Notes: generated by a model from the sequence alone, not told the origin. DNA of 64,000 nt from Martelella radicis (GCF_014196625.1 NZ_JACIDZ010000011.1:120848-184847), one strand, 5' to 3'. Shown: positions 52,086 through 61,113, numbered from the stretch's first letter. Translations and numbers: made by a program.

Positions 52086-53738
52086 ATGTCCAGAGTATCG
52101 AACCTGGCCGGTTTTCTTCTTTTGCCCGCTTTTCTGGGCGGCTTTATCGGTTTGGCGGCCTCGAGGCCGGCGGAGGCTCAGGTCCTTGAGGGGCCCGGAG
52201 CCCTGTTTCTTGACCAGACGCCGATCGAGATGATGGCCTCCAACTATTCGAGTTTCGAGACCGGATACCTTCTGCCCAAGGGGGCTGTCTATCTTCAGTT
52301 CGGCTCCGATCAGACCCTTGGCGGCGCCTCGACCGGCACGCAGGTTTACGACGGGCGCGCCGACTGGGCGATCACCGATCGCTTTCAGATAAGCGGCTTT
52401 GCTCATGTTTTTGACGACCCGCCCCTTTGCGCGGCGGCGATCTGTGATGACAATCTTTCCTTTCTCGCCGGTGGAGCCGGCATCAAATACGGCCTGATTG
52501 ACGGCTACGGTCTCTCCATGGCGGCCTTCGGCTCGCTGGAAGGCGTTTTCCTGTCCGGCAATCTTTATCAGAATGACGGAAACGGGACGCTGGATCTTGC
52601 CGGCAGCCTCCAACTGCCGATCAGCCTGACGGTGACGGATTCCCTGCGTTTCCACGTAACCCCGGGTGTTTCTTTTCTGCCCGACAGCATCAACGGCCAG
52701 CCCTATTACGGAACAGTGCCGTACATCGGCGCCGGTCTGACCTGGCAGCCGGTCACCGGACTGCAATCCTATGCAACGGTGATGCTGCCATACGGAACCG
52801 ATGGCAATACGCTCTCCAGCTCGGCCGGCCTCGAGACGACGCCGGTCTGGATGGCGGGCGTCAAGCTGGCCATAACCCCCAAGGCGGCGGTTGATCTTTT
52901 TGCCACCAATGGCTGGGGAATGACTCCGGCAACCAGCATCATCGCGCTTCCGCCAAGCTCGGATGATATTGCCTATGGTGTCCGCCTCAGCTACACGCCC
53001 TTTGTCGGCGAGGCGACGCGTGACGTCTATTTCGACAGCTACAGGGTGGATATGCTGAGCCCGGTTACCGAACTGGAACTGCAGGAGCAGATCGGCGGTA
53101 TCACTCTTGCAAGCGCCGACACGCTGTCGCCCGGACGTATTCTGGTGGAAGCGGGGATGGGAAATCGGGGCTTCGGCGACGTCCATCTGGCCTTCAGTCC
53201 GGATCAGGACCTTCAGCTTGACGCCATCTTCTCGCAGTATCCTTCAGGCGGCGCCGCCGGAAACGCGCTGAGCGTTTGGAACGATGAATGGTCCTATATG
53301 ATCGGCGGCAAGCTCCGCCTGATGGACCAGAAATACGGCGATCTGTTCTCGCTGTCAGGTCAGGTGCTTGCCGGCCGCGATTTCGTTAAACCGACGACCG
53401 GCGTGCTTTACGGTGCGCTCCCGGCAAGCCTGGCTTTCTCGGAAAAGGCCAGCGTGACGCTTGAAACGAAATTTGCCGCCTATCATCAGGAACGCATCTG
53501 GGGCATCGGCGCTGGCGTCTCGGTCCGTCCGTTCCGTGATCTCGAGCTCATGGGCGAGGTTACGGGCGTTTCCGATGGCGCCGACGTGATCTGGTCGGCG
53601 GGTGCGCGGTATGATCTCCACAACACGCCCTTCAGCGCCGATGTCTATGCCACAAATGCAACAGGTCTCCACGGAGTGGGAACGATGCTTGCCCAGGATG
53701 AGCCGCGCTATGGACTCACGCTGCGATTTGCTTATTAA
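52086..53738 (+). CDS. Putative outer-membrane beta-barrel protein
   Basis: About 550 residues from the ATG at 52086; in-frame upstream starts exist but would place extra residues before the signal. A signal peptide (FLLLPAFLGGFIGLAASRPAEA) is followed by many amphipathic beta strands with alternating Gly and aromatic residues, and the protein ends YGLTLRFAY, an outer-membrane-style terminal aromatic. I could not assign a family with certainty; YjbH-like or other exopolysaccharide-associated barrels are possible because a Wza-like gene follows after 239 bases. Confidence 0.7.
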   Translation: MSRVSNLAGFLLLPAFLGGFIGLAASRPAEAQVLEGPGALFLDQTPIEMMASNYSSFETGYLLPKGAVYLQFGSDQTLGGASTGTQVYDGRADWAITDRFQISGFAHVFDDPPLCAAAICDDNLSFLAGGAGIKYGLIDGYGLSMAAFGSLEGVFLSGNLYQNDGNGTLDLAGSLQLPISLTVTDSLRFHVTPGVSFLPDSINGQPYYGTVPYIGAGLTWQPVTGLQSYATVMLPYGTDGNTLSSSAGLETTPVWMAGVKLAITPKAAVDLFATNGWGMTPATSIIALPPSSDDIAYGVRLSYTPFVGEATRDVYFDSYRVDMLSPVTELELQEQIGGITLASADTLSPGRILVEAGMGNRGFGDVHLAFSPDQDLQLDAIFSQYPSGGAAGNALSVWNDEWSYMIGGKLRLMDQKYGDLFSLSGQVLAGRDFVKPTTGVLYGALPASLAFSEKASVTLETKFAAYHQERIWGIGAGVSVRPFRDLELMGEVTGVSDGADVIWSAGARYDLHNTPFSADVYATNATGLHGVGTMLAQDEPRYGLTLRFAY

Positions 53739-53977
53739 GGGAGAATGAATTGACCCGGTTTCCGCATTCAACCCGATGTCGCCAATTGGTCACAGGGCGA
53801 AGAGAAAAACACCATTTCTGGTCGTTTTGCCGTTCCGTCAAGGAGCAGAACCAGTTTCTGATTAATTGTTTTCGAGTATCCATGTATTCTTGCCGGGCGC
53901 TTTGCTTGTCTCCCGCGGGGTGATACGTTCTGGGCTTATAAATTCGGGGCAAGTGACAGCAATTCGGAGAGTTTCAA

Positions 53978-55282
53978 TTGCGTGCCATTACCGTCATCCT
54001 CACCGCGATCGTCATGACCGGGTGTAGTGCATTGTACAACGTATCGGAGGTTCGCCCGGTTGTGGGAGAGACCTCCGTAGTCAAGGTTGTGCCGGTGACG
54101 AGCCAGAACGTGACGATGGCGAACGCCATGACGCCCTATACGCCGCGCTCGCTGCCGCCCGTTTTCGACCAGACGGCAACGCTGCAGAGTTCGGCCGTGC
54201 CGCGTATTTCGGCTTATCGCCCGCAGAAGCGCCCCGGTTCGGTTCAAACCAACCTGCCGCCTTTGCAGGAGCCAAAGCCCTACAAGATCGGCGTTGGCGA
54301 CGTGGTGCTTCTGGCAACCCCGAATGCTGATTCTTCGACGCTGAACCAGATGAATGGCCTGCTTGCCGCTCAGAATTCGCGCCAAGGTTACACCGTACAG
54401 GATGACGGAGCCATCGCGATCCCGACGGTCGGGCGCGTCTCCATCGCCGGCAAGACCCTCAAAGAGGCTCAATCCCTTCTGTTTCAGAAGCTCGTCGAGA
54501 GTCAGATCGATCCGAACTTCAATCTCGAGATTACCGATTTCAACTCCCAGCGCGTCGCCGTTGGCGGCGCTGTGGGGCAGCCGCAGCTCGAGCCGATCAC
54601 TTTGACGCCGCTTTATCTCGATGAAGCGGTAACCGCGGCCGGCGGCATCGTTGCCACGGATCCGGAATACGCGACGGTCAGGCTTTACCGCGATGACAAG
54701 ACCTACCAGGTCCCGGCAACCAAGCTGTTTGCCAAGAAAGATATTCCGCGGGTTCTGCTGCAGAACGGGGACCGTGTCTTCGTCGACACGGAATTTTCGG
54801 TCGAGCTGGCCGAAAACTACATGCGCCAGGAACTCGACCTCGCCAAATTCCAGCGCGATGTTCTGGACGAGCAACGCGACATCTTCCAGACCCGTCTCTC
54901 AATGGATGCGGTTGATCGCGACTACGTCTACGTCTTCGGCGAGGTCAAGAACCAGGGCCGTTGGCCGCTGCCCTTCGACCGTTACGCCTCGCTTGCAGAC
55001 GCAATGTTCGAGCAGGGCGGCATCCAGCCTGTCACGGGCAACCCGCGCCGAATCTATCTCCTGCGCAAGGATCGTGACCTGAGCACCGGCGCAATGGGCA
55101 TCACGGCCTGGTCGCTCGACGCTCAGAATACCGCCAATCTTCTGCTGGCAACCGAGCTTCAGCTTCGTCCGAACGACATCGTGTTCGTCGCCAGCCAACC
55201 GGTCACCAACTGGAATCGCCTGATCTCGCAGATCCTGCCGTCGATCTCGATCATCGGTACGGCCAACGGCATTCTCAACTGA
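53978..55282 (+). CDS. Wza-like polysaccharide export lipoprotein
   Basis: 434 residues. The TTG start is supported by CGGAGAG upstream and by placing the lipobox correctly: AIVMTGCSALYN, with lipidated Cys16. A Poly_export domain begins near YKIGVGDVVLLATPN (about 100) with TVQDDGAIAIPTVGRVSIAGKT in outline; SLBB-type repeats follow, including VFGEVKNQGRWPLP. Such proteins form the periplasmic and outer-membrane exit channel for capsule or EPS. No glycosyltransferases or Wzc are nearby. The 239-base gap before it holds no gene. Confidence 0.88.
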   Translation: MRAITVILTAIVMTGCSALYNVSEVRPVVGETSVVKVVPVTSQNVTMANAMTPYTPRSLPPVFDQTATLQSSAVPRISAYRPQKRPGSVQTNLPPLQEPKPYKIGVGDVVLLATPNADSSTLNQMNGLLAAQNSRQGYTVQDDGAIAIPTVGRVSIAGKTLKEAQSLLFQKLVESQIDPNFNLEITDFNSQRVAVGGAVGQPQLEPITLTPLYLDEAVTAAGGIVATDPEYATVRLYRDDKTYQVPATKLFAKKDIPRVLLQNGDRVFVDTEFSVELAENYMRQELDLAKFQRDVLDEQRDIFQTRLSMDAVDRDYVYVFGEVKNQGRWPLPFDRYASLADAMFEQGGIQPVTGNPRRIYLLRKDRDLSTGAMGITAWSLDAQNTANLLLATELQLRPNDIVFVASQPVTNWNRLISQILPSISIIGTANGILN

Positions 55283-55286
55283 TCCG

Positions 55287-55325
55287 GAGCCGCGTTTCGT
55301 GAAAACGCGGCTCTGCCTCTTTGTT
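55287..55325 (+). terminator. Hairpin after the export gene
   Basis: GAGCCGCGTTT (55287-55297) pairs with AAACGCGGCTC (55303-55313) in an 11-bp stem, followed by a T-rich stretch (TGCCTCTTTGTT). It begins 5 bases after the export-gene stop. Confidence 0.75.
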
Positions 55326-55572
55326 CGGCATAGAACCATGATTTCGAGGCTTCGGGTGTGCGGGGAACGCGCTTGCATGGCTTATCGACCGGCAACGCGA
55401 TTCGCGCGATGAGCCATGCCCCGCCGCGTTTCTCGCGGCCGAGGGAAAGCATCTGTCTTTGTCGAAAGTCCGCCCCTGCATTGCGAGTGAACGTCCGCGG
55501 TGCGGCGATCAGCGCGCTTGGAAACGATGCGGGACGCGCGGTGTCATCTCATTCCCAGAGAGGATATCGGCA

Positions 55573-55686
55573 ATGGCCGATCGTCGTTTCGGACGGAATA
55601 AGCGGATGATGGGGTCGTCCGCAGAGGCGACCGGCGTCCTGGCTGGAGCCTTCTGGCCGGGACCTTCCGGCAGCGTTGCCGCATAG
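55573..55686 (+). CDS. Possible 37-residue small protein
   Basis: ATG at 55573 with AGAGAGGAT about 8-10 bases upstream; product begins MADRRFGRNKRMMGSS and ends in a Gly/Pro/Ala-rich tail, no membrane segment. The stop codon is the leading TAG of the palindromic element that follows. The 495-base interval 55283-55777 otherwise contains a terminator and this repeat pair only. No homologue is recognised and chance is a real possibility. Confidence 0.25.
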   Translation: MADRRFGRNKRMMGSSAEATGVLAGAFWPGPSGSVAA

Positions 55687-55780
55687 AGCATTTCGCAGTC
55701 AGGCGGAAACGCCTGACTGCGAAATGCGTCAAAACAAACAGATAGAGCGCCGTGCGTCCGAATGGACGCACGGCGCTCTA
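55684..55780. repeat. Pair of palindromic repeats (rhizobial type)
   Basis: Hairpin A has 18-bp perfect arms at 55688-55705 and 55110-offset 55710-55727 (GCATTTCGCAGTCAGGCG and its complement) closed by a GAAA loop. Hairpin B has 17-bp perfect arms at 55743-55759 and 55764-55780 (TAGAGCGCCGTGCGTCC and its complement). B shares its GTGCGTCC-N4-GGACGCAC core with 35371-35406. The end of B supplies the stop codon of the small lipoprotein gene. Confidence 0.85.
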
Positions 55781-56116
55781 GTAGCCCGGCGGCAGGATAG
55801 AGAGTTCGTCGCACGTCGCCTCGTTGCCGATCAGCGTGTCGCGCAGCCCCGCCTGCTGTCGGGCGCGCAGCCGGGCGGCATCGATATCTGGCTGGTCAGC
55901 GCCCATCTCCCGCGCCTTCGCATAGATTTCTTGGGAGGCGTCCCGCAGTTTCCTGTCGCCGCGCAGGCTCGTATAGCTTTCGCAGCGTTGCGCCGCGAGT
56001 TCGGCGCGCGCGCCCTGGTCCAGCAATTCCTGCAACGGCGTTTCGGGCGGGGCAGTCTGGCATCCCGCGATCGTTGCCAGAGCGACGATCGCGGCCGCCT
56101 TGATCAGATTGACCAT
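55778..56116 (-). CDS. Small putative lipoprotein
   Basis: 112 residues from the ATG at 56114-56116 (GGGAGAA upstream). The signal MVNLIKAAAIVALATIAGC ends in a lipobox with Cys19, then QTAPPETP. The mature part of about 90 residues is charged and helical, with ELAAQRCESYTSLRG and a second Cys near the end (ATCDEL), which could form a disulfide. I do not recognise a family. Its stop lies inside the palindromic repeat. Likely anchored in the outer membrane facing the periplasm. Confidence 0.75.
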   Translation of the reverse strand: MVNLIKAAAIVALATIAGCQTAPPETPLQELLDQGARAELAAQRCESYTSLRGDRKLRDASQEIYAKAREMGADQPDIDAARLRARQQAGLRDTLIGNEATCDELSILPPGY

Positions 56117-56323
56117 TGTTTTTTCTCCCAACTGGTTATTGCCGCCCATCATAGCGGAAATCAGTCGCGTGAGTCTGCCTTCTTGCGAGAGCGAGCGAAG
56201 CTATTGTTGCTCCAGTCCGAAAGGCGGCAATGCTGCCGGCAAAAAAATTCAGCCCGATGCGGCCGGGCCGGAAAATCGGGAGTTTGGGAAAGAGGATTTT
56301 GCCAACCGGGACGGCGATCGTCT

Positions 56324-57310
56324 TCAGGCCGCGATGGTAACGATGCCGCAATCGCCGGCTTCGGAGGCGAAGGCCAGGCGCTGACCCGCTTCGTCCCAGG
56401 AGAGTGCGGTAATGGCGCCCTTGCCCTGGCGGCGCAGGAGGGCTTCCTTCTGGTCGGAAAGGCGCACGGCCAGGATCATGCCATCGATGAAGCCGATGGC
56501 GAGCATTTCCTCCGAAGGGTGGAAGGCGACCTGGGTGACCAGGATATTGGCGCGGGTGCCCAGTTCGAGCGGCGCCTTGCCCATCGGCCCGTCCTTGCCG
56601 GAAAACGGCCAGACGATGGCCGCCGGCGCGCCGGACGTGGCGAGCCACTTGCCCTTCGGCGACCAGGACCAGGATTTTACCTTGGTCGGATAGCCGCTCA
56701 TGCGCATGTGTCGCGCTTCCGCCGAAAGCTTCCCGTCCAGCTTCCAGCCATGCAGCGCGTTCTCCTGCATGGAGGTGACGAGGAAGCGCCCGTCCGGGGA
56801 GAAGGTGATGCCGATATGAGCGCCCTTCCATTCGAGATCGACCGGGGGAGCAGAGCCCGCGACCCAGTGCAGCGAGGCGCCGTTATAGCGCGCGGCCGCG
56901 ATCCTGAGCCCCTTGGGGGCGAATGTGACCGCCTCGACGCTGCGCTCCTCGGTGAAGAGATGTGACGCGCCGCTGGCAATCACCCGCGTCTCCTTGCCCA
57001 CGGCATAGGCGACGGCGCCGTGCGGGCCGCCGGCAACGACGGAAATCCACTTGCGCGGCACGCTCGCCAGTTCCTCGAAAGAGCCGTCTTTGGCAACGCG
57101 AAGAACGCGACCGTCCTCGCCGCCGGTGATCAGCGACTGGCTGAAGGGGTCGCGCACGCAGGTCAGGAGGCCGTCATGGGCCTCCGTCACCTTCTCGCCG
57201 TCATCGAGCCGGTGGATCCGGCCTCCGGCCGTGGCAAAGAACGCAATTCCGCCGAGAAAGGCGGCGGCGATGACATGATCGTCAATGTCGACGGGCGCAA
57301 CGCTCGGCAT
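56324..57310 (-). CDS. WD40 repeat protein coupled to CobW GTPase
   Basis: 328 residues, soluble, with about seven WD40-like blades. Repeat segments include GLLTCVRDPFSQSLITGGEDGRVL (ends shown: GLLTCV, DGRVL), VKSWSWSPKGKWLATSG, VAFHPSEEMLAIGFIDGM and TALSWDEAGQRLAFASEAG. WD40 propellers act as interaction platforms. The ATG overlaps the stop of the GTPase gene as TGATG, so the two are translated together. A role in metal delivery or as partner of the GTPase is inferred from this coupling only. Confidence 0.88.
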   Translation of the reverse strand: MPSVAPVDIDDHVIAAAFLGGIAFFATAGGRIHRLDDGEKVTEAHDGLLTCVRDPFSQSLITGGEDGRVLRVAKDGSFEELASVPRKWISVVAGGPHGAVAYAVGKETRVIASGASHLFTEERSVEAVTFAPKGLRIAAARYNGASLHWVAGSAPPVDLEWKGAHIGITFSPDGRFLVTSMQENALHGWKLDGKLSAEARHMRMSGYPTKVKSWSWSPKGKWLATSGAPAAIVWPFSGKDGPMGKAPLELGTRANILVTQVAFHPSEEMLAIGFIDGMILAVRLSDQKEALLRRQGKGAITALSWDEAGQRLAFASEAGDCGIVTIAA

Positions 57311-58377
57311 CAGCTCTGGACCTCGCAGGCCCGGAAGCTCTTCTCCAGCTTTTCGCGGTCAAGGTCGCGGCCGATGAAGACGAGCCGGCTTTCGCGCGCC
57401 TCGCCGTCCTTCCACGGGCGCTGGTGATCGCCCTCGATGATCATGTGGACGCCCTGGACAACATAGCGTTCGTCGTCGTTGTTGAAGGCGAGAATGCCCT
57501 TCAGGCGGAGAATGTTCGGGCCCTGGTTCTGGGTGACCGACTGGATCCACGGGAAGAAGCGGTTGGGATCGAGCGCGCCGCCGCGCAGCGAGACCGACTG
57601 TACCGTCACATCATGGTGATCGGAGAGACCATGATGATGGTGGTGGTGGTCATGATCGTGGTGATCGTGATCATGGTGGTCGTGGTTGCAATCGGGGCCA
57701 CAGACATGGTCGTCATGATCGTGGTCGAGGAAGTGCGGGTCGTCCTCCAGAACGTGCTTCAGATCGAAGGCGTTCTGGTTGAGGATCCGCTCCAGCTCGA
57801 TGCCGGAGCGTTCCGTCTTGAAGATGCGGGCAGCCGGATTGATGGCGCGCACCAGACCCTCGACGTCTGCCAGTTCTTCGGCGCTGACGAGGTCGGTCTT
57901 GTTGAGCAGCACGATATCGGCGAAGGCGATCTGGTCCTCGGCCTCGCGGCTGTCCTTGAGACGCAGCGGCAGGTGCTTGGCATCGACCAGCGCAATAACC
58001 GCGTCGAGCGCGGTCTTGGCCCTGACGTCGTCATCCATGAAGAAGGTCTGTGCCACCGGAACGGGGTCGGCAAGGCCGGTGGTCTCGACGATGATGCCGT
58101 CGAAACGCGGGCGTCGCATCAGGCCCTCGACAACCCGGATCAGGTCGCCGCGCACCGTGCAGCACACGCAGCCATTGTTCATCTCGTAGATTTCTTCGTC
58201 GGATTCCACGATCAAGTCGTTATCAATGCCGATCTCGCCGAATTCATTGACGATGACCGCATATTGCTTGCCGTGGTTTTCGGAGAGGATGCGGTTGAGC
58301 AGGGTGGTTTTTCCCGATCCCAGATAGCCCGTCAGCACGGTCACCGGGATGGGCTTTGCAGCTTGCGTGTCAGTCAT
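57310..58377 (-). CDS. CobW/COG0523 family metal-chaperone GTPase with His-rich loop
   Basis: 355 residues from the ATG at 58375-58377 (AAAGGAACG upstream). GTPase motifs: Walker A GYLGSGKTT, the metal motif CVCC (in NNGCVCCTVRGDL), Walker B-like ETTGLADP, and NKTD for guanine. Around residues 225-260 is a metal-binding stretch with many His and Asp plus two Cys (HVCGPDC). The C-terminal CobW_C domain follows. COG0523 proteins deliver Zn2+, Co2+ or related metals using GTP. No cobalamin genes are nearby, so a zinc-type role is more likely. No obvious Zur box was seen. Confidence 0.92.
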   Translation of the reverse strand: MTDTQAAKPIPVTVLTGYLGSGKTTLLNRILSENHGKQYAVIVNEFGEIGIDNDLIVESDEEIYEMNNGCVCCTVRGDLIRVVEGLMRRPRFDGIIVETTGLADPVPVAQTFFMDDDVRAKTALDAVIALVDAKHLPLRLKDSREAEDQIAFADIVLLNKTDLVSAEELADVEGLVRAINPAARIFKTERSGIELERILNQNAFDLKHVLEDDPHFLDHDHDDHVCGPDCNHDHHDHDHHDHDHHHHHHGLSDHHDVTVQSVSLRGGALDPNRFFPWIQSVTQNQGPNILRLKGILAFNNDDERYVVQGVHMIIEGDHQRPWKDGEARESRLVFIGRDLDREKLEKSFRACEVQS

Positions 58378-58597
58378 GATCGTTCCTTTGAAGGATTTTC
58401 CGCCTATATAAGGAGGATGGCGGCGGGCAGCAAGGCGGGGCGTCGCCCGGGCCGACCGAGAGAAGCCAGGCGCCACGGCGGTTTCCCCGGAAAATTAAAC
58501 CGATTTTTGCTTTTATGTTGAAATCTTCTCGGTTTTTGAATTAAAATTTTAAATCAAGATCCCAAGCGCGGGGCGTTCAATCACCGGGAGAAATGCC

Positions 58598-59638
58598 GTG
58601 GCCCAGAAAGTTAAACTTTCCACTATTGCCGAATCTCTGGGGATTTCGACGGCCACGGTGTCGCTGGCGCTGCGCGACAGCCCGCTCGTGGCCAGCGCCA
58701 CGCGCGAGCGGATCAAGGAACAGGCCCGCACGCTCGGCTATATTTACAATCGCCGGGCCGCCAGCCTCCGGACCTCGCGTTCGGGCATTATCGGCGTCGT
58801 CGTTCATGACATCATGAACCCGTTCTATGGCGAGATCCTCAAGGCCATCGAGAGCGAGCTCGACCGCAACCAGCACACTTTCATTCTCTCCAACCATTAC
58901 GACTCGGTCGAAAAGCAGCGCAATTTCATCGAGACGCTGCTGCAGCTCGGCGGCGACGGGGTGATCATGTCGCCGGCGATCGGCACGCCGCCCGCCGATG
59001 TGCAACTGGCGGAAGACAATGGCATGCCGGCGATCTTCGTCGCCCGCACCATGGAGGAGCTGGACCTGCCGACCTATCGCGGCGACGACAGCTACGGCAT
59101 TGCGCTGGCCACCAACCATCTGATCGGCCTCGGCCACCGCTGCATCGCCATGATCGGCGGCACGGACCAGACCTCGACCGGGCGCGACCGCTATGCGGGC
59201 TATGTCAATGCGCTGAAGAAGGCCAATATCCCGGTCGATCCGGGCCTGCGCATTCCGGGACCACGCACCAAGCAGGGCGGGTTCGAGGCGGCGGTGCATT
59301 TTCTGTCACTGCCGCAGAAGCCGACGGCGGCGGTCTGCTGGAACGATCTGGTGGCGATCGGCCTGATGAACGGGATTTCGCGCGCGGGGCTGACGCCGGG
59401 CGCCGATATTTCCGTCACCGGCTATGACGATCTGGAGGAAGCCTCGATTTCCACGCCGTCGCTGACCACGGTCTGGAACGGCCAGGCCGAGGTCGGGCGG
59501 CTGGCCGCGCGCGCGCTGCTCGACAGGCTGGCCGGTTCGAACGCGCCCAACGGCATGCACCTGATCAAGCCGGAAATGCGCATCCGCCAGTCGACAGGAC
59601 CCTACCGCGAGACCGCCGAGAGCTATCTTGCGCTGTAG
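58598..59638 (+). CDS. LacI family transcriptional regulator
   Basis: 346 residues. The GTG start follows CCGGGAG by about 7 bases. DNA-binding part: VKLSTIAESLGISTATVSLALR and the hinge NRRAASLRTSRSGIIGVVV. The sugar-binding domain includes DIMNPFYGEILKAIE, RDRYAGYVNALK and the late TVWNGQAEVGRLAARALLD. It lies 57 bases upstream of a hydroxyacid dehydrogenase gene and is likely co-transcribed with it, regulating that gene in response to a sugar or sugar acid. The AT-rich region 58500-58560 is its probable promoter. Confidence 0.92.
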   Translation: MAQKVKLSTIAESLGISTATVSLALRDSPLVASATRERIKEQARTLGYIYNRRAASLRTSRSGIIGVVVHDIMNPFYGEILKAIESELDRNQHTFILSNHYDSVEKQRNFIETLLQLGGDGVIMSPAIGTPPADVQLAEDNGMPAIFVARTMEELDLPTYRGDDSYGIALATNHLIGLGHRCIAMIGGTDQTSTGRDRYAGYVNALKKANIPVDPGLRIPGPRTKQGGFEAAVHFLSLPQKPTAAVCWNDLVAIGLMNGISRAGLTPGADISVTGYDDLEEASISTPSLTTVWNGQAEVGRLAARALLDRLAGSNAPNGMHLIKPEMRIRQSTGPYRETAESYLAL

Positions 59639-59695
59639 CGCTCTGCTACATGCTTCCATGTCCATTTCAGAACCAGAACATTTTCGGGAGGCCCC

Positions 59696-60655
59696 ATGCC
59701 CAAAGAAACCGTCATGCTGTCGCAGAACCTCAATCCCTTCGTGCAGGGCGTGCTGAAGGACGATTACGAACTGGTGACCATGCCCGAGGGCGGGCCGGGC
59801 GCGCTGGGCGAAAAGGCCGCCGACATCCGGGCCGTCGTCGCCTTTGGCGGGTTCTCCGGCGTGCAGATGGATGCCCTGCCAAATCTCGAGATCATCGCCT
59901 GCCCGGGCGTCGGCTATGACGGCATCGACACGACCCATGCCGCAGAACGGGGCATCGTCGTCACCCACACGCCGAATGTGCTGAATGACGAGGTGGCCGA
60001 TACGGCCATCGCGCTTCTCCTGAATTCCGTGCGTCGTCTCTATGCGGCCGAGCGCTTTCTGCGCGAGGGACGCTGGGAGACGGAAGGCAATTTTCCGCTC
60101 TCGCCCTTCTCGGTGAAGGGGCGCAAGGTCGGGCTCTACGGGCTCGGGCGGATCGGGCTTGAGATCGCAAGCCGGCTGGAGCCGTTCAAGGTCGAGATCT
60201 CCTATCATACCCGCAGCCCGAAAAAGGGCGTCGACTACGCCTACCACCCGACGCTCGCCTCTCTCGCGGAAGCCGTCGACACGTTGATATGCATCGTTCC
60301 GAAAACGCCCGAGACCCACAAGGTGGTCAATGCCGAAATTCTGTCCGCGCTCGGCCCTGACGGCATCCTCGTCAATGTCGGCCGTGGCTGGAGCGTCGAC
60401 GAGGACGCGCTGATCGCCGCCCTCGAGACCGGAACGATCGGCGGCGCGGGCCTCGATGTCTTCTACGAGGAGCCGCATGTGCCGGAGAAGCTGCGCGGTT
60501 TCGACAATGTCAGCCTGCTGCCGCATGTCGCTTCGGCTTCCGTGCCGACGCGCCAGGGCATGGCGCAGCTTGTGGCCGACAATCTGAGGGGCTGGTTTGC
60601 CGAAGGCCGCCCGGTCACCCCCGTGCCGGAGACGCCGGTTCCGCCGAAGGTCTGA
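59696..60655 (+). CDS. D-2-hydroxyacid dehydrogenase (GHPR-like)
   Basis: 319 residues. NAD(P)-binding motif GLYGLGRIGLEIA (about 143). The catalytic set is complete: Arg in VNVGRGWSVDEDAL (about 230), Glu in FYEEPHVPE (about 260) and His in LLPHVASAS (about 280). It reduces 2-keto acids such as glyoxylate or hydroxypyruvate, or oxidises the matching D-hydroxyacids. It follows a LacI regulator and is convergent with a MarR gene 2 bases away. The exact substrate is not resolved. Confidence 0.9.
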   Translation: MPKETVMLSQNLNPFVQGVLKDDYELVTMPEGGPGALGEKAADIRAVVAFGGFSGVQMDALPNLEIIACPGVGYDGIDTTHAAERGIVVTHTPNVLNDEVADTAIALLLNSVRRLYAAERFLREGRWETEGNFPLSPFSVKGRKVGLYGLGRIGLEIASRLEPFKVEISYHTRSPKKGVDYAYHPTLASLAEAVDTLICIVPKTPETHKVVNAEILSALGPDGILVNVGRGWSVDEDALIAALETGTIGGAGLDVFYEEPHVPEKLRGFDNVSLLPHVASASVPTRQGMAQLVADNLRGWFAEGRPVTPVPETPVPPKV

Positions 60656-60657
60656 CC

Positions 60658-61113
60658 TCAGGGCCGCTGCCTTCGGGTCGCGATGATCTTCTGCATCAGA
60701 TGAAGAAACTGCGCGCTCTCTTCTGCCGAAAGGCCGGAGAGGGCGTCTTCGTTTTCAGCCGCGGCAGCTTCAATGGCCGGATCACGCAGGGCGCGGGCGC
60801 GCTCGGTCAGCTTGATGCGCTGGACCCGGCCATCTTCAGGATCTCTTTCCCGCTTGATCAGCCCGTCTCGCTCCATGCGTGACAGCGTGTTGGCCATGGT
60901 TGCCTGCTCGATGTCGAGCCGCTCCACCAGTTGCTTCTGCGTCAGCCCGTCATTTTCCCACAATTCCAGAAGCGCCGGAAACGTGCCCGTGGTCAGTCCG
61001 AGAGGCCGGATGCGGCCCGCAAGTCCGCGTTCAAACAGACGCGCCATGTGATTGGCGAGGTAGCCGGCCGATTGGTCTTTCTGAAACGTCATGCCCTTCG
61101 GTAGCATTTGCAT
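60658..61113 (-). CDS. MarR family transcriptional regulator
   Basis: 151 residues if ATG 61113 is used; ATGs at 61107 and 61092 are alternatives, and none has a clear ribosome site. The winged helix has GLTQKQLVERLDIEQATMANTLSRM in outline and the wing RDPEDGRVQRIKLT. MarR dimers bind palindromes near their own promoter; two perfect palindromes lie at 61108-61127 and 61131-61148, one touching the 61113 start, which may mean the real start is downstream. Divergent from a four-helix membrane protein gene. Confidence 0.88.
   Translation of the reverse strand: MQMLPKGMTFQKDQSAGYLANHMARLFERGLAGRIRPLGLTTGTFPALLELWENDGLTQKQLVERLDIEQATMANTLSRMERDGLIKRERDPEDGRVQRIKLTERARALRDPAIEAAAAENEDALSGLSAEESAQFLHLMQKIIATRRQRP

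Noticed and set aside
53880..53977. Sigma-54 promoter before the Wza-like gene
   Set aside because: A GG and a GC element are present near 53893-53907 but the spacing does not match the -24/-12 pattern.
57610..57700. Repetitive ATGATCATGGTGGT-like tract looking like a microsatellite
   Set aside because: It encodes the His/Asp-rich metal-binding loop of the CobW GTPase in frame.
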